NCBI GenBank assembly: GCA_965208815.1
Contig: OZ242357.1
Location: forward strand, 186,001-250,000
Reading direction: 5' to 3'
DNA: 64,000 bases
From: Bin55 sp009840545
GTDB taxonomy: Bacteria > Pseudomonadota > Gammaproteobacteria > Pseudomonadales > Azotimanducaceae
A model generated the notes under the pieces. The model was given only the letters and a program-made list of their open reading frames with translations. It had not been told where the DNA came from and made no database searches. Position 1 is the first letter of the stretch, and every line of letters starts with the position of its first letter. Below, piece after piece: positions 1 to 8,678 of the stretch. The translations under genes and the position numbers were made by a program.

Positions 1-1976
1 AGGATGCAATAACGCCTCGTAGACGACTTGCAATGTAGCGCATGTTTTGACGCGACTCCGGTGAGAGAGTGTTTGCGATACCAAAATCGAATCGATAATT
101 TGGCATCCAATCAACTTCTTCTATGACACCGAGCAGCAACTGTTCCAAGATGAGATTGGTAAATCGCGATTGGTTGCCTTGTGCCAATCCGTACCTAGAC
201 AGTACTCCGTCAATTACCACATCTTCATACGTCTGGCTGAAAATGGAATTTGTCCAATAGGACCAAATCAAATACTCGATATCTTCCCCCATGAATTCGA
301 ACTGGTCGGGATATGAGCGTTTGAGCCAGTCAACATGTAGGCCAAATCGCGAAAACGGCGCTCCAGATTCTCGGTACATGAGAATCGAGTCCATTTTCAA
401 GTCTGTGCCTCTTTCTTCGTTTAAGAGCGAGAGCGTCGTTGGAATTTCAACTATTGAGAAGCTGTCGTAGGGGTATTCAATGCCGTGCGACTGCAAGCTT
501 GATTTCGCTTGATCCACATATCGCACTATTCCCGCTTTTAGCCAGTGTTCTGCTTCGAATCTACGGACATGTTTGCGATGGGTTAGCACGTTTACCTGCA
601 ACCCGTCGAGTTTGTGTTGATCGACGTGAAAATCTGAGGCAATCAATCCCAAAGATCGCAATTTACCTCGAATAGAAAAGCTCTCACCTTCGGAAATTTC
701 TGGCGTGAACAATTCACCGCCCGAGCTCACCAGTGTCCAAGACTTTCGTTCTAATTGGACACTGACGTTCACAGCCATGGGGACGGTTGCGTTTTCTTCG
801 CTGCCGGTCGCTGATGTCAGAACGGGTTGTGGGTACCAATGACTTATTGGCGTCAACACAACATAGTCTGACGTAAAGACGCTGGAACGCTGCCCCATAA
901 GTCGAACCAACTCTGGATTTGTACTGGAGAGGCGACTAGTAGGAACGTGGTCAACCAAATAATGAGGGTCAGGGCGGCCCGATGCTTTGAACGAAAGCAC
1001 CAGACTTTCATTGCTTGAGTAATTGCACGAGTCTAAGTCAATCTCAAGGAGCCCGTTCTTGTGTGCGTAGCTAGGGTTAGTCCCGCCACACGAGATCTCC
1101 TCAACTTGCATTCCTGGATTAAGTGCCAATAGAGTCTTTGCAACAGCAGTGTTGGGTGATTGCCGGGGTTTTGCATCCACAGAATTGATCGTATACGTGA
1201 GGTTTATTTCGACTATTGAACCAGGCGCAATCCGCACATTACCTTGAATGGCTGATACAACAGATCGGTGGTCTTGTACTTGCGAAGCTTCTTTGTACGC
1301 TTGGACCCAAACATTTCGCTGGTTAGCTGCAGTAATGGTGTTCACATGAACAAAAGCCTGGCCCACGAGGCAAACTAAAGTCAAGGAAATGACCACTGGC
1401 AGGTAAATCGTTCGTTTTGATTGATCCGTTCTTCCTGTCAGTGCCGAGCATTGCACAACTAAAGCAACCGAGATGCAAAGAACTGAGATCCAGTAGACGA
1501 AGTGCTTTACTTGGAAGTAATCGGGAGCAATGTCAGAAACAATTAGGTTCGCAGCACTGTAGCCAAAAGTGAAGGAACCCAAATCCCACGGTAGGTGAGG
1601 ACTAACGATTGCTTGAACCATCAAGATCATCGCGGTGCCGATGAATCCCATTGCGCGACTCTTAAAGACTTGGGCAATCAGGACTGCCAAGCTGGTCCAG
1701 AAGAACAAAGTCGTAGTCAAGTTGATTAATACAAACACAATCGACCACGTTTCAATGGGTTCCATGAATACAGACTGGGTAAACGACGCAACTCCTTGGT
1801 GACCAAGGGAAGTGAGGAGAGGAAACAAGGCAACCAGAAAGGTGGGTGTTAGCACTCGCGACAGAGTTAGTAGAAAGTTGCTTGGAGGACGGTAGATGAC
1901 AACAACACTCTCGATCGTGTCCTCAAGATAGTTTGGAAGGCGAGTCACAAAGACTTGTCTTGCTATCAAAATTAGC
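1..1976 (-). pseudogene. IS-interrupted ABC-2-type permease / M1-peptidase-like protein, C-terminal part (runs off the left edge)
   Basis: Translating the minus strand from about 1976 down to base 1 gives one open frame with no start codon of its own, beginning PLILIARQVFVTRLPNYL. The first ~170 residues hold several hydrophobic segments like an ABC-2 permease. A long soluble part follows, containing HWYPQPVL and later YPYDSFSIVEIPTTLS, which resembles the M1-aminopeptidase-like domain of permease/M1 fusion proteins. Any HExxH zinc motif would lie beyond the left edge and is not seen. The 5' part of the same gene lies at 3335-3616 across the insertion sequence. The reading frame itself is intact, so the disruption looks recent. 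The family assignment is from motif resemblance and is moderate; the split by the element is clearer. Confidence 0.6.
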
Positions 1977-1992
1977 GGGAATTTTTCGGTGT
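1977..1992. repeat. Left imperfect inverted repeat of the IS
   Basis: GGGAAT at 1977-1982 and GGTGT at 1988-1992 match, in inverted orientation, ATTCCC at 3328-3333 and ACACC at 3315-3319. The spacing between the two blocks differs by a few bases between the ends, so the repeat is imperfect. Confidence 0.5.
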
Positions 1993-2014
1993 AGAGAAAT
2001 TTCGTGGTTCATGG

Positions 2015-3016
2015 CTACGCGGCCTTCCGTTCCATAGCTGCCTCCTCCAGTTTTTTCTTCGCCGCCCTCGCCCATTTCTGCCACTTCGGTATGACGACCG
2101 CCAGGCCGTCCTCGTAGACGTCGGCGGGCGTCAGTGGATCCTCCTTCTCGGAGGGCCGGAGCGCCCAGTGCGGCCGCACCCGGTTGTAGCGATCGCGGAA
2201 CTCCTCGAGACACTGCCGGGCATGGTTGGGTCCGTCGTACATGCGCCAGTACACCTCCTCCTTCTTCAACGTCGAATGGAACCGCTCCAGCAGTCCCAGC
2301 TGTTGCGGGGTTCGATACTGGATCCGCACATGGGAGAACCGCTCCTCGATGTGCTTCTGGAACTTGCGGGCCAGAAAGCACGAGCCGTTGTCGGTGACCA
2401 GCGTCGGCTCGCGATCCAGCGGACCGTGGAAGCGCTCCGCCTCGGCCCGGGCGAGATCCAGGGCGACCGCCACCGAGCCCGCGTTCTGGAACGGCGTCAG
2501 ATGGCACGCCAGCAGGTACCGGGAGTAGTAGTCGATCACCGTCACCGCGTACCACCAGTGCCCCTGGGGCAGGTGGAGGTAGGTCACGTCCATCTGCCAC
2601 AGATCGTTGGGGCGCGAGGGAAGCAGCTCGAACAGGTGCCTCGTCTGGTGCAGCTCGGCACGGCGGGGAGCCCGCTTCTGCAGCAGGTTCAGCTCCCGCA
2701 TGATGCGGTACGTCAGACGGTCGGAATAGCCCGGACCGACGTCCCTCCGGGCCACCACCGCGATGCGCTTGTAGCCCCAGAAGGGATAGCGCCGGCAGAG
2801 GTCCCGAACCGCCTCGACGCGGACGGGATCGAGGGGATCCCGAGGTCGTCCCCGAGGTTCCGAGCCTCCCTTCGGAAGTCGGTACCACGTCGATGTCGAC
2901 ACTCCCAGATGGGTCAGCAGACGGGTCAGACGCAGCTTTCCGTTCCAGGCCTCGATCTCCCGGCGAACCCGATCGCGAAGCTCCTGCGTCACTCGGAGAC
3001 CCCCAAGTTTTTTTTT
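2015..3016 (-). CDS. IS3-family transposase OrfB (DDE integrase core)
   Basis: This is the catalytic half of the transposase, an RNase-H-fold DDE recombinase that cuts and joins the element ends. The three acidic residues are visible in context: first Asp in LWQMDVTYLHL, second Asp in LVTDNGSCF, and Glu in LERFHSTLKKEE, all typical of the rve domain. An HTH_21-like region (YPFWGYKRIAVVARRD) lies N-terminal to it. The frame stays open upstream to 3157, but the real product is most likely an OrfAB fusion made by -1 slippage on the A-run at 3008-3016, so I give the frame from that run. The frame appears complete, so the element may still be active. Confidence 0.85.
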   Translation of the reverse strand, partial: KKKLGGLRVTQELRDRVRREIEAWNGKLRLTRLLTHLGVSTSTWYRLPKGGSEPRGRPRDPLDPVRVEAVRDLCRRYPFWGYKRIAVVARRDVGPGYSDRLTYRIMRELNLLQKRAPRRAELHQTRHLFELLPSRPNDLWQMDVTYLHLPQGHWWYAVTVIDYYSRYLLACHLTPFQNAGSVAVALDLARAEAERFHGPLDREPTLVTDNGSCFLARKFQKHIEERFSHVRIQYRTPQQLGLLERFHSTLKKEEVYWRMYDGPNHARQCLEEFRDRYNRVRPHWALRPSEKEDPLTPADVYEDGLAVVIPKWQKWARAAKKKLEEAAMERKAA

Positions 3017-3282
3017 AGCACCTTCAGGGCCACGGTCATCTCGCCGATCACCTGGTCCCGCTGCGCCAGCTCCCGAGCGTGCCGTCGCCTCTCCGAGTCG
3101 CGGTCGGAACGTCCGTTCAAGCCGGCGAATCCAGCGCGAAGAAAGGCGTCGCGCCACTGGTACAGCGTGGGCTCGGAGATTGATGCCTCGCGGGCAAGAT
3201 CCGATGCCGTGGCTTCCTTCCGAAGCAGACGAAGAACCAGCTCTCCTCGCTCCTCCGCCGTCAAGGCAACTCGTTTGGACAT
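2989..3282 (-). CDS. IS3-family transposase OrfA (helix-turn-helix)
   Basis: A 97-residue protein beginning MSKRVALTAEERGELVLRLL. It has a helix-turn-helix of the HTH_Tnp_1 type (ASDLAREASISEPTLYQWRDAF), used to bind the terminal repeats, followed by a short leucine-rich helix (ALKVLKKNLG) suited to multimerisation. It ends just after an A9 stretch, where -1 slippage would join it to OrfB. Full length for the family, with no visible damage. Confidence 0.85.
   Translation of the reverse strand: MSKRVALTAEERGELVLRLLRKEATASDLAREASISEPTLYQWRDAFLRAGFAGLNGRSDRDSERRRHARELAQRDQVIGEMTVALKVLKKNLGVSE
3008..3016 (-). other. Programmed -1 frameshift slippery run (A9)
   Basis: On the minus strand nine consecutive A residues lie just before the OrfA stop. 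OrfA reads CTA AAA AAA AAC here and OrfB reads GCT AAA AAA AAA, so OrfB is in the -1 frame relative to OrfA, as expected for IS3-family OrfAB synthesis. Confidence 0.7.
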
Positions 3283-3314
3283 GATTGTGTGCTCCTAGGG
3301 GAATCTATACTAAA

Positions 3315-3333
3315 ACACCTCGTTTTGATTCCC
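3315..3333. repeat. Right imperfect inverted repeat of the IS
   Basis: ACACC at 3315-3319 and ATTCCC at 3328-3333 are the inverted counterparts of the left end. The interrupted permease frame resumes immediately outside and meets a TAG stop right at the junction. Confidence 0.5.
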
Positions 3334-3334
3334 A

Positions 3335-3616
3335 CTATTTTTGAGCAACACAGACTAATGAGACCAGTACGCACAGATAAAAAAGTAGAGGTTCGTAACC
3401 ACCAAGTCCGTACTTAGGGTTCGATATACCGTGAAACGGCGCATACATTGAAACCACTTGATGAAAGAATCCTAATGTGATTACAAACCCGAGAAGAATG
3501 AGGACAAGGACCAGAAGCACTACAGATGTTGAGGTTCGACGAAATAGGTGCCTCAAATTTAGGAATATCAGTGTCCTAGATGTTGTTAGCGCTTGTACGA
3601 CGTTGTGAAGTTTCAT
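3335..3616 (-). pseudogene. N-terminal fragment of the IS-interrupted permease
   Basis: This 93-codon frame starts MKLHNVVQALTTSRTLIFLN. It contains two hydrophobic stretches (SVVLLVLVLILLGFVITLGFF and LLFYLCVLVSLVCVA) separated by a loop, as at the start of an ABC-2-type permease. It ends at a stop formed at the insertion-sequence border. The downstream half continues on the same strand at 1976 and below. No ATP-binding partner gene is seen in the window. Confidence 0.6.
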
Positions 3617-4158
3617 TGAAGAAGTTTCTGTTCTGATTTGGTTGAGCGTAAGTACGCGGAGTAGAACGGGGACAATGTGTGGCGATTTGGAAGTCGTTTA
3701 CCTAAGTCACAACGTACAAGCTTCTACGACGAAGCAATCCTTCACTGGAGAACACTCGATCCGCAGAGGGATCTTGCGCGTATCGAGAATCTGCCAAGTT
3801 CAGAACTACAGTCTCGCGTTGCTGTGTGGATCATTGAGTATGGGCGTATCTAAAGAACATATCACAAAGCGACGAAGCCAAGTTAAGAGAGTAATTGACT
3901 GACGAGGACCGAGTGCAGTCTGCGCGGATGGAAATCGAATCTACAAATTGAGCTCTGATTCGTCATACTATCAAGTGGGAGTCTGTTCCAGCCAGACAAC
4001 CCATGAAGAGTTCGAACTTCACTCTTGAACAATCGAATTGCGGCGATGTGTTAACGTTTCTTCGAGAGGATGTGGGTTTTCAATTGAGTTTCCCAGAAGT
4101 CGCAAGAGAAATTGCCTTCGAATTCAACAATCATTACTGTCCAAATATAAAACGTATT
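3617..4158. other. Intergenic stretch, no convincing gene
   Basis: Only short open frames occur here. An 86-codon plus-strand frame (3642-3902) has no recognisable domain. In another plus frame about 47 codons around 3715-3855 read like protein (FYDEAILHW, IENLPSSELQSRVAVWI) before a stop, and could be the remains of a decayed gene. Neither is supported well enough to call. Confidence 0.3.
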
Positions 4159-4182
4159 TTACATTTAGACGTCTAAATGTAA
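4159..4182. promoter_or_regulatory. Perfect 24-bp palindrome upstream of the AAA ATPase gene
   Basis: TTACATTTAGAC is followed directly by its exact reverse complement GTCTAAATGTAA, with no spacer, ending 6 bp before the first possible start of the next gene. A spacer-less perfect dyad of this length suggests a dimeric repressor operator. The core AGACGTCT equals the single MetJ met-box consensus, but tandem boxes are absent and no methionine gene is nearby, so autoregulation of the ATPase gene is the simpler guess. Confidence 0.5.
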
Positions 4183-4188
4183 TATTTA

Positions 4189-5340
4189 GTGATGATTATG
4201 CGACCGTTCTGGTTGCGCAAGATTGAAGATGCTTGGTCGAAGCGTTCTATCCTTTGGCTCTCCGGCGTACGTAGGGTGGGAAAAACAACGCTCACCCGAA
4301 TGCTCAGTCCTACCAACCTGATTTATAAGAACTGCGATTTACCCTCTGTCCGCAGAGAGCTTGAGGACCCTGAGTTCTTTCTAGATTCGTTGGCAACTGG
4401 TACGACTGTTGCCCTTGATGAAGTGCATCGTCTAGAAGACCCGAGCTTGTTGCTCAAAGTCGCCTCTGATGAATTTCCTAGTCTCAAAATTATTGCAACT
4501 GGGTCTTCAACACTTGCGGCGTCGCACAAATTTCAGGATTCGCTTACCGGGCGCAAGCATGTTGTACACCTCGCTCCAGTTTTGTGGCAAGAATGTCGCT
4601 CCATCTTTGGAATCCAAGACCTAGATAGAAGATTGCTCCATGGGGGACTCCCTGAAGCATTGCTAGCGTCTGACAAAGACTCTGAGTTCTTTGCTGAATG
4701 GTTAGACAGCGTGTATGCTCGAGACATTCAAGAGTTGTTTCACGTCAGAAATAGAACTGGTTTCCTAGACCTCGTTGGGCTACTCATGCGACAGAGCGGC
4801 GGACAGCTCGACGTTACAAAACTTGCCCAAGACTCTGGACTAGCACGCCCAACAGTCAACAGCTATCTAGAGTCACTTCAGTTCGCGCATCTGGTTCGAA
4901 TTGTTCGTCCTTTGCACGGCAGTAGCAAACGAGAAATTGTTAAAAGACCGAAGTGCTATGCATTCGACACTGGATTTGTCACTCACGAGAAGGGTTGGGA
5001 CGTATTGCGACCAGAAGATAGAGGATTGCTATGGGAACACTTGGTTCTCGATACTTTGTGCACTCAGTTTTCGCCTGAGAGTATTTTGTATTGGAAGGAT
5101 AAGTCCAACAGAGAAATCGACTTTGTTGTCAGAACCAAACGAGACATGCACCATATCGTTGAGTGCAAGATTGACGTTGATCGAGTGCCCACTAGCATTT
5201 TCGAGGAATTTAGAAAGCGTTATCCGAACGGGAAGAATTTCGCGGTAAGCCCGAGAGTCCGGCAACCTTACCGAACGCGAAAAGACGGAATTGAGATTAC
5301 CTACTGCGATGGAAGCAATTTGGGCGACACGGAAACCTAA
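4189..5340 (+). CDS. DUF4143-type AAA (AAA_14) ATPase
   Basis: The protein has a Walker A motif GVRRVGKTT at residues 26-34, a Walker B TVALDEVH near 73-80 and a sensor-like IATGSS. A winged-helix-like segment follows (LDVTKLAQDSGLARPTVNSYLESL). The C-terminal region carries SNREIDFVV and VECKID, the acidic/lysine pattern of PD-(D/E)XK nuclease-like folds found in DUF4143 proteins. The cellular role of this family is not established; such genes are scattered and often horizontally moved. Possible starts are GTG 4189, ATG 4192 and ATG 4198. The gene stands alone behind a perfect palindrome. Confidence 0.85.
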   Translation: MMIMRPFWLRKIEDAWSKRSILWLSGVRRVGKTTLTRMLSPTNLIYKNCDLPSVRRELEDPEFFLDSLATGTTVALDEVHRLEDPSLLLKVASDEFPSLKIIATGSSTLAASHKFQDSLTGRKHVVHLAPVLWQECRSIFGIQDLDRRLLHGGLPEALLASDKDSEFFAEWLDSVYARDIQELFHVRNRTGFLDLVGLLMRQSGGQLDVTKLAQDSGLARPTVNSYLESLQFAHLVRIVRPLHGSSKREIVKRPKCYAFDTGFVTHEKGWDVLRPEDRGLLWEHLVLDTLCTQFSPESILYWKDKSNREIDFVVRTKRDMHHIVECKIDVDRVPTSIFEEFRKRYPNGKNFAVSPRVRQPYRTRKDGIEITYCDGSNLGDTET

Positions 5341-5400
5341 TTGCAGCTGGCCAGGTGTTGGAAGAGCCAAGTGAACGTTACATTCTGCGATGCGAACGAC

Positions 5401-6549
5401 TTATTGCTGTCTGTTCGTATGTCTGTATTGCTCCAATTGATTTGCGTACTGGATTAGCAAATGACTTCGCTCTTCTTCCGGTGTGTTGGAAAGCTGTTGT
5501 TCAAACTCGTGCCTGATACGACCGGGTGCTAGTAGAGACGCCTCGCTGTTAGCTTCAAGCAATCGATTCGCTTCGCGATAAGTTTCAAAAATCTTCTTGC
5601 ATGAGCAAATTTGTTGATCAATCTGGGTAGCAAGTTCGTCTGCAGTGGAGAAAAGAGGTTGTACCGGAGTTGAGAATGACACATGAACACGACCCTTAAA
5701 TCCCTTGATACCTTGTGCGATGCTACGGAAGTCCTCTCGCAAGTCCTTCGTATAGCTTCCTGTCGTTTCCGTCACAAAAAGCTCATGCGCTTTCATGGGT
5801 GCACAGGGATCTATCTCGTAGGAAAGAGATACTGGAACAACATTCACTCGACTTAACCACTCGTCGAAGTTCATTTGGTCACTGCGGTAGGCCAACTGAA
5901 ACATCTTGAGAATTGCGGGATCGGTACGATCAATCCCATCCTTGGAACGACCCTGACGCTGTGCAATCCAAATGGACTCACCATGCTCAAGTGTTCTTCT
6001 AATGTACCTTGATGTCTTAAGTAAGGCGTGGTACTGAGCGCGACGCGTTTCAGCCCCGCGAATGACTGTGAAAGATCGATTGAGGCGCATCAATTCATTG
6101 CCTAATCCGCCTTGAAGCAAATTGTCTCCCACAGCGTTTTGGGTAAGCGGTACTCCATTAACCCAAAGTGCGTAGTTGACAAGAATCGAGTCCAAAACAA
6201 TGTCTCGATGGTTGGACACGTAAAGGCATGGTTCATTCTTCGGTAGGTGTTCAGCTCCGGAATGCGAAAAGCCATCCGTGGTTGACCTGATCATCCGCTC
6301 GACATAACTGGCAAGAAAGCTCTGAAGATCTTTCAAGCTGCCGATGCTTCGCGAACGACGCCTCAAAGCGGAGCCCACAATCCATCGGGCAGGTAAGGGC
6401 ATTAAGCGGTAGAGAACGGGAGCCTGAATCCGACACGCCATTTGGACAAGATCCGGATCTCTCACGAGCGTCGCCAGACGCTCAGGCAGTTCTTCATCCG
6501 TGTAGGGACGAATGTCGTCAAATTCGTCGAGCGAATTTATCGCAGCCAC
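5401..6549 (-). CDS. PlsC-like glycerolipid acyltransferase family protein
   Basis: The motif NHRDIVLDS gives the HX4D acyltransferase signature in the first half (the segment CLYVSNHRDIVLDSILV), followed by a region with FTVIRGAE and IWIAQRQGRSKDGIDRTDP, where the family has its substrate-phosphate-binding block. The likely reaction is transfer of an acyl chain from acyl-CoA or acyl-ACP to a glycerol-phosphate-type acceptor at the inner membrane. At 382 residues it is longer than a typical PlsC because of N- and C-terminal helical extensions, so it may belong to a less well-characterised branch. Lipid specificity cannot be read from the sequence. Confidence 0.75.
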   Translation of the reverse strand: MAAINSLDEFDDIRPYTDEELPERLATLVRDPDLVQMACRIQAPVLYRLMPLPARWIVGSALRRRSRSIGSLKDLQSFLASYVERMIRSTTDGFSHSGAEHLPKNEPCLYVSNHRDIVLDSILVNYALWVNGVPLTQNAVGDNLLQGGLGNELMRLNRSFTVIRGAETRRAQYHALLKTSRYIRRTLEHGESIWIAQRQGRSKDGIDRTDPAILKMFQLAYRSDQMNFDEWLSRVNVVPVSLSYEIDPCAPMKAHELFVTETTGSYTKDLREDFRSIAQGIKGFKGRVHVSFSTPVQPLFSTADELATQIDQQICSCKKIFETYREANRLLEANSEASLLAPGRIRHEFEQQLSNTPEEERSHLLIQYANQLEQYRHTNRQQ

Positions 6550-6654
6550 AAAAGACCTTCCCTTCTACCCAAAATCCATGCTACCGGATCGAACTCCCGA
6601 CCAATTATGCTATTTCAAATGCCAGCAAATTAGACAAAGTTCCCAAATTCAAGA

Positions 6655-8025
6655 TCACGCGGGGGAACCTTGCATTGTGTTGGGAAGCCACATCACGATG
6701 TCGGGGAACAGAAGCAAGAAAGCAACCGTCACGACATCAGCCACAAAGAAAGGTGCAATTCCACGAAAAACGTCTTGAAGCGGTATGGCCAGTGACTCAC
6801 CTGTCTTTGAGGTCAATTCCTGCGAGACTCCAGCAACCACGAAGCAATTCAACCCAATCGGTGGAGTGATAAGGCAGATCTCGGCCATCTTGACAACGAG
6901 CACGCCAAACCAAATGGGATCGTACCCAAGCGCGATAACAGCGGGAAATACAACTGGCAACGTCAAGATCAGCATACCGATTGCATCCATAAACATCCCA
7001 AGCACCGCGTAGGCAAGCAAGATGCAGATCATGATAAAAATCGGTTCGACTTCCAGTGTCACGATCCAATCCGAAAAAGCCATAGGTAATTGGGCGTACC
7101 CTAGGAAGCGCACAAAGACAAAAACGCCCCAAATGAGCGTGAAAATCATCACCGAGAGCCTTGCGGTTTCCATCAGAGCAATGCGAAAGTTCTTGGCGTA
7201 CTTGAGGACAGATCGTTCACGTAGAGCTCTGATCACGTAGACAACGAATATGACCGCGGCACCTACGGCTCCGGCTTCTGTGGGAGTTGCAGTTCCGGTG
7301 TACAGTGCCCCGAAGATAATTGTCACGACCAGAACGATCGGCAGAGATCCTGGGATACTCTCGAAGCGTTCACGCCAAGAGAAGCCTTTGATGGATTTGC
7401 CTAGACTCGGTTGAACCTTGCACATCGTCACGATTAGCAGCACATAGATCAGTACCGAAACGACTCCTGGTACCAATCCGGCAAGGAGCAACTTTCCAAC
7501 TGATTGCTCCACGATGATCGCGTAAACGACTAGGATCGCGGATGGTGGTATCAAAGATGCCAGTGTGCCGCCCGCTGCGATGACTCCCGCGGTCAGTCTT
7601 GGCTTGTAACCGAATTCCGACATGTGAGGAACAGCGACTCTCGAAAATACAGCAGCAGTAGCTGTCGATGCGCCCGACACAGCAGCAAAGCCTGCGCTGG
7701 CGAACACAGTGGCTACAGCTAGACCTCCAGGAGCCCAGCCCACCCAACGTTTTGCAGTTTCAAAGAGCTTTGCTGTCAATCCGGCATGAAATGCAAAGAA
7801 TCCGATCAGGATGAATAGCGGGAGAACCGATAGTGAATAGAACACGGTCTTGGAATGGGGAATGGTTCCCACAATGGCAACTGCAACGTCCCAGCCCCTC
7901 AAGCAAACCAGTCCAACGAATCCAGTTAGTGCAGCTGCTGCATAGATGCGCATGCCGACAAGCACGAGGAGAATAAGGAGTACCACTCCTAATATTCCAA
8001 TCGTTAGTTCGTCTACACCTATCAC
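6655..8025 (-). CDS. dctM: TRAP transporter large permease (DctM type)
   Basis: A 456-residue protein made almost wholly of hydrophobic helices, with typical DctM segments such as GASTATAAVFSRVAVPHM, LIPPSAILVVYAI and the C-terminal EICLITPPIGLNCFVVAG. It forms the channel that couples solute uptake to an ion gradient. It ends a three-gene TRAP set in the order binding protein, small permease, large permease. The substrate (carboxylate or other organic acid) is not evident. Confidence 0.93.
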   Translation of the reverse strand: MIGVDELTIGILGVVLLILLVLVGMRIYAAAALTGFVGLVCLRGWDVAVAIVGTIPHSKTVFYSLSVLPLFILIGFFAFHAGLTAKLFETAKRWVGWAPGGLAVATVFASAGFAAVSGASTATAAVFSRVAVPHMSEFGYKPRLTAGVIAAGGTLASLIPPSAILVVYAIIVEQSVGKLLLAGLVPGVVSVLIYVLLIVTMCKVQPSLGKSIKGFSWRERFESIPGSLPIVLVVTIIFGALYTGTATPTEAGAVGAAVIFVVYVIRALRERSVLKYAKNFRIALMETARLSVMIFTLIWGVFVFVRFLGYAQLPMAFSDWIVTLEVEPIFIMICILLAYAVLGMFMDAIGMLILTLPVVFPAVIALGYDPIWFGVLVVKMAEICLITPPIGLNCFVVAGVSQELTSKTGESLAIPLQDVFRGIAPFFVADVVTVAFLLLFPDIVMWLPNTMQGSPA

Positions 8026-8043
8026 GGAGATCTCACAAAAGCA

Positions 8044-8664
8044 CTATTTCACGGTGTCTTGAACCAATGCGATTTCTTCCTTCGCACGATCGGCAGAACT
8101 TCCGGTCGTAGGAATCGCTACGCGGGGAAGGCGTGGATTCTTCAACATTCGGGCGTATCCCGCCATCTGCAATAGCAGTCTGATTAGCAATAACGCCAGT
8201 GCGATGGGCACGACGAGCTTTGCGGGCCAGATCACCAGTTCCACGTCCATGGTGCTATCCCCGAATTCAAATGCGCGACTGAAGTGGGAATACGAACCTG
8301 GGATGAGCACAGCAACAATGGCCGAAGTCAATGCGCAGGAGGTTAACTCGCACAGCCAGAGGCTTCTGCCTTTCAGGGCAGAGAGAAGCACCTCCATACG
8401 TACGTGCCCTCCCAATCTCTGGACATACGCTATCGAGAGAATCGTGAAGCCCACCATGAAGACCTCGACGATGTCGATATAGCCAAAAATCGGAGCGGAG
8501 AAGAGGTTCCGTGCGACAACTTGGGCAACGCCAAGCAGCATCAAACCAAATACAAGAATCCCGGCTACGAGATTGGTCGCGTTTTCGACCCTTCCCAGAA
8601 CTGAATCAAGGACCTGTAGAACACGGCCCCACCGGTCTTGGTGAACAAGCTCGGGAGGCGACAT
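8044..8664 (-). CDS. dctQ: TRAP transporter small permease (DctQ type)
   Basis: A 206-residue protein with four hydrophobic helices and the pattern AGILVFGLMLLGVAQVVARN plus the GGHVRMEVLLSAL loop seen in DctQ proteins. It partners the large permease, whose start lies 18 bp downstream. The N-terminus is cytoplasmic and soluble for about 30 residues. Confidence 0.9.
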   Translation of the reverse strand: MSPPELVHQDRWGRVLQVLDSVLGRVENATNLVAGILVFGLMLLGVAQVVARNLFSAPIFGYIDIVEVFMVGFTILSIAYVQRLGGHVRMEVLLSALKGRSLWLCELTSCALTSAIVAVLIPGSYSHFSRAFEFGDSTMDVELVIWPAKLVVPIALALLLIRLLLQMAGYARMLKNPRLPRVAIPTTGSSADRAKEEIALVQDTVK

Positions 8665-8678
8665 AGCAAGATTAGGAG

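Larger units (their letters stand above)
1977..3333 (-). mobile_element. IS3-family insertion sequence (about 1.36 kb)
   Basis: The segment carries overlapping orfA and orfB with an A-run frameshift site, the standard IS3-family organisation. It is visibly richer in G+C than both flanks, which suggests recent arrival from a different genome. The ends are imperfect inverted repeats: GGGAAT followed by GGTGT at the left, and their complements ACACC and ATTCCC at the right. Exact termini are uncertain by a few bases and I could not find a convincing target-site duplication. The element sits inside a permease gene whose two halves flank it on the same strand. Confidence 0.88.

Noticed and set aside
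1923..2888. 321-codon minus-strand frame overlapping orfB in another frame
   Set aside because: Composition is Arg/Gly/Ser/Pro-rich as expected of an off-frame of a GC-rich transposase; orfB carries the DDE motifs.
2168..3298. Long plus-strand open frame of 376 codons opposite the transposase
   Set aside because: It is antisense to orfA/orfB in GC-rich DNA, has a low-complexity Arg/Gln/Leu composition and no domain; a shadow frame.
4159..4182. Palindrome as a true MetJ operator
   Set aside because: Only one met-box core is present; MetJ needs tandem boxes, and no methionine gene is adjacent.
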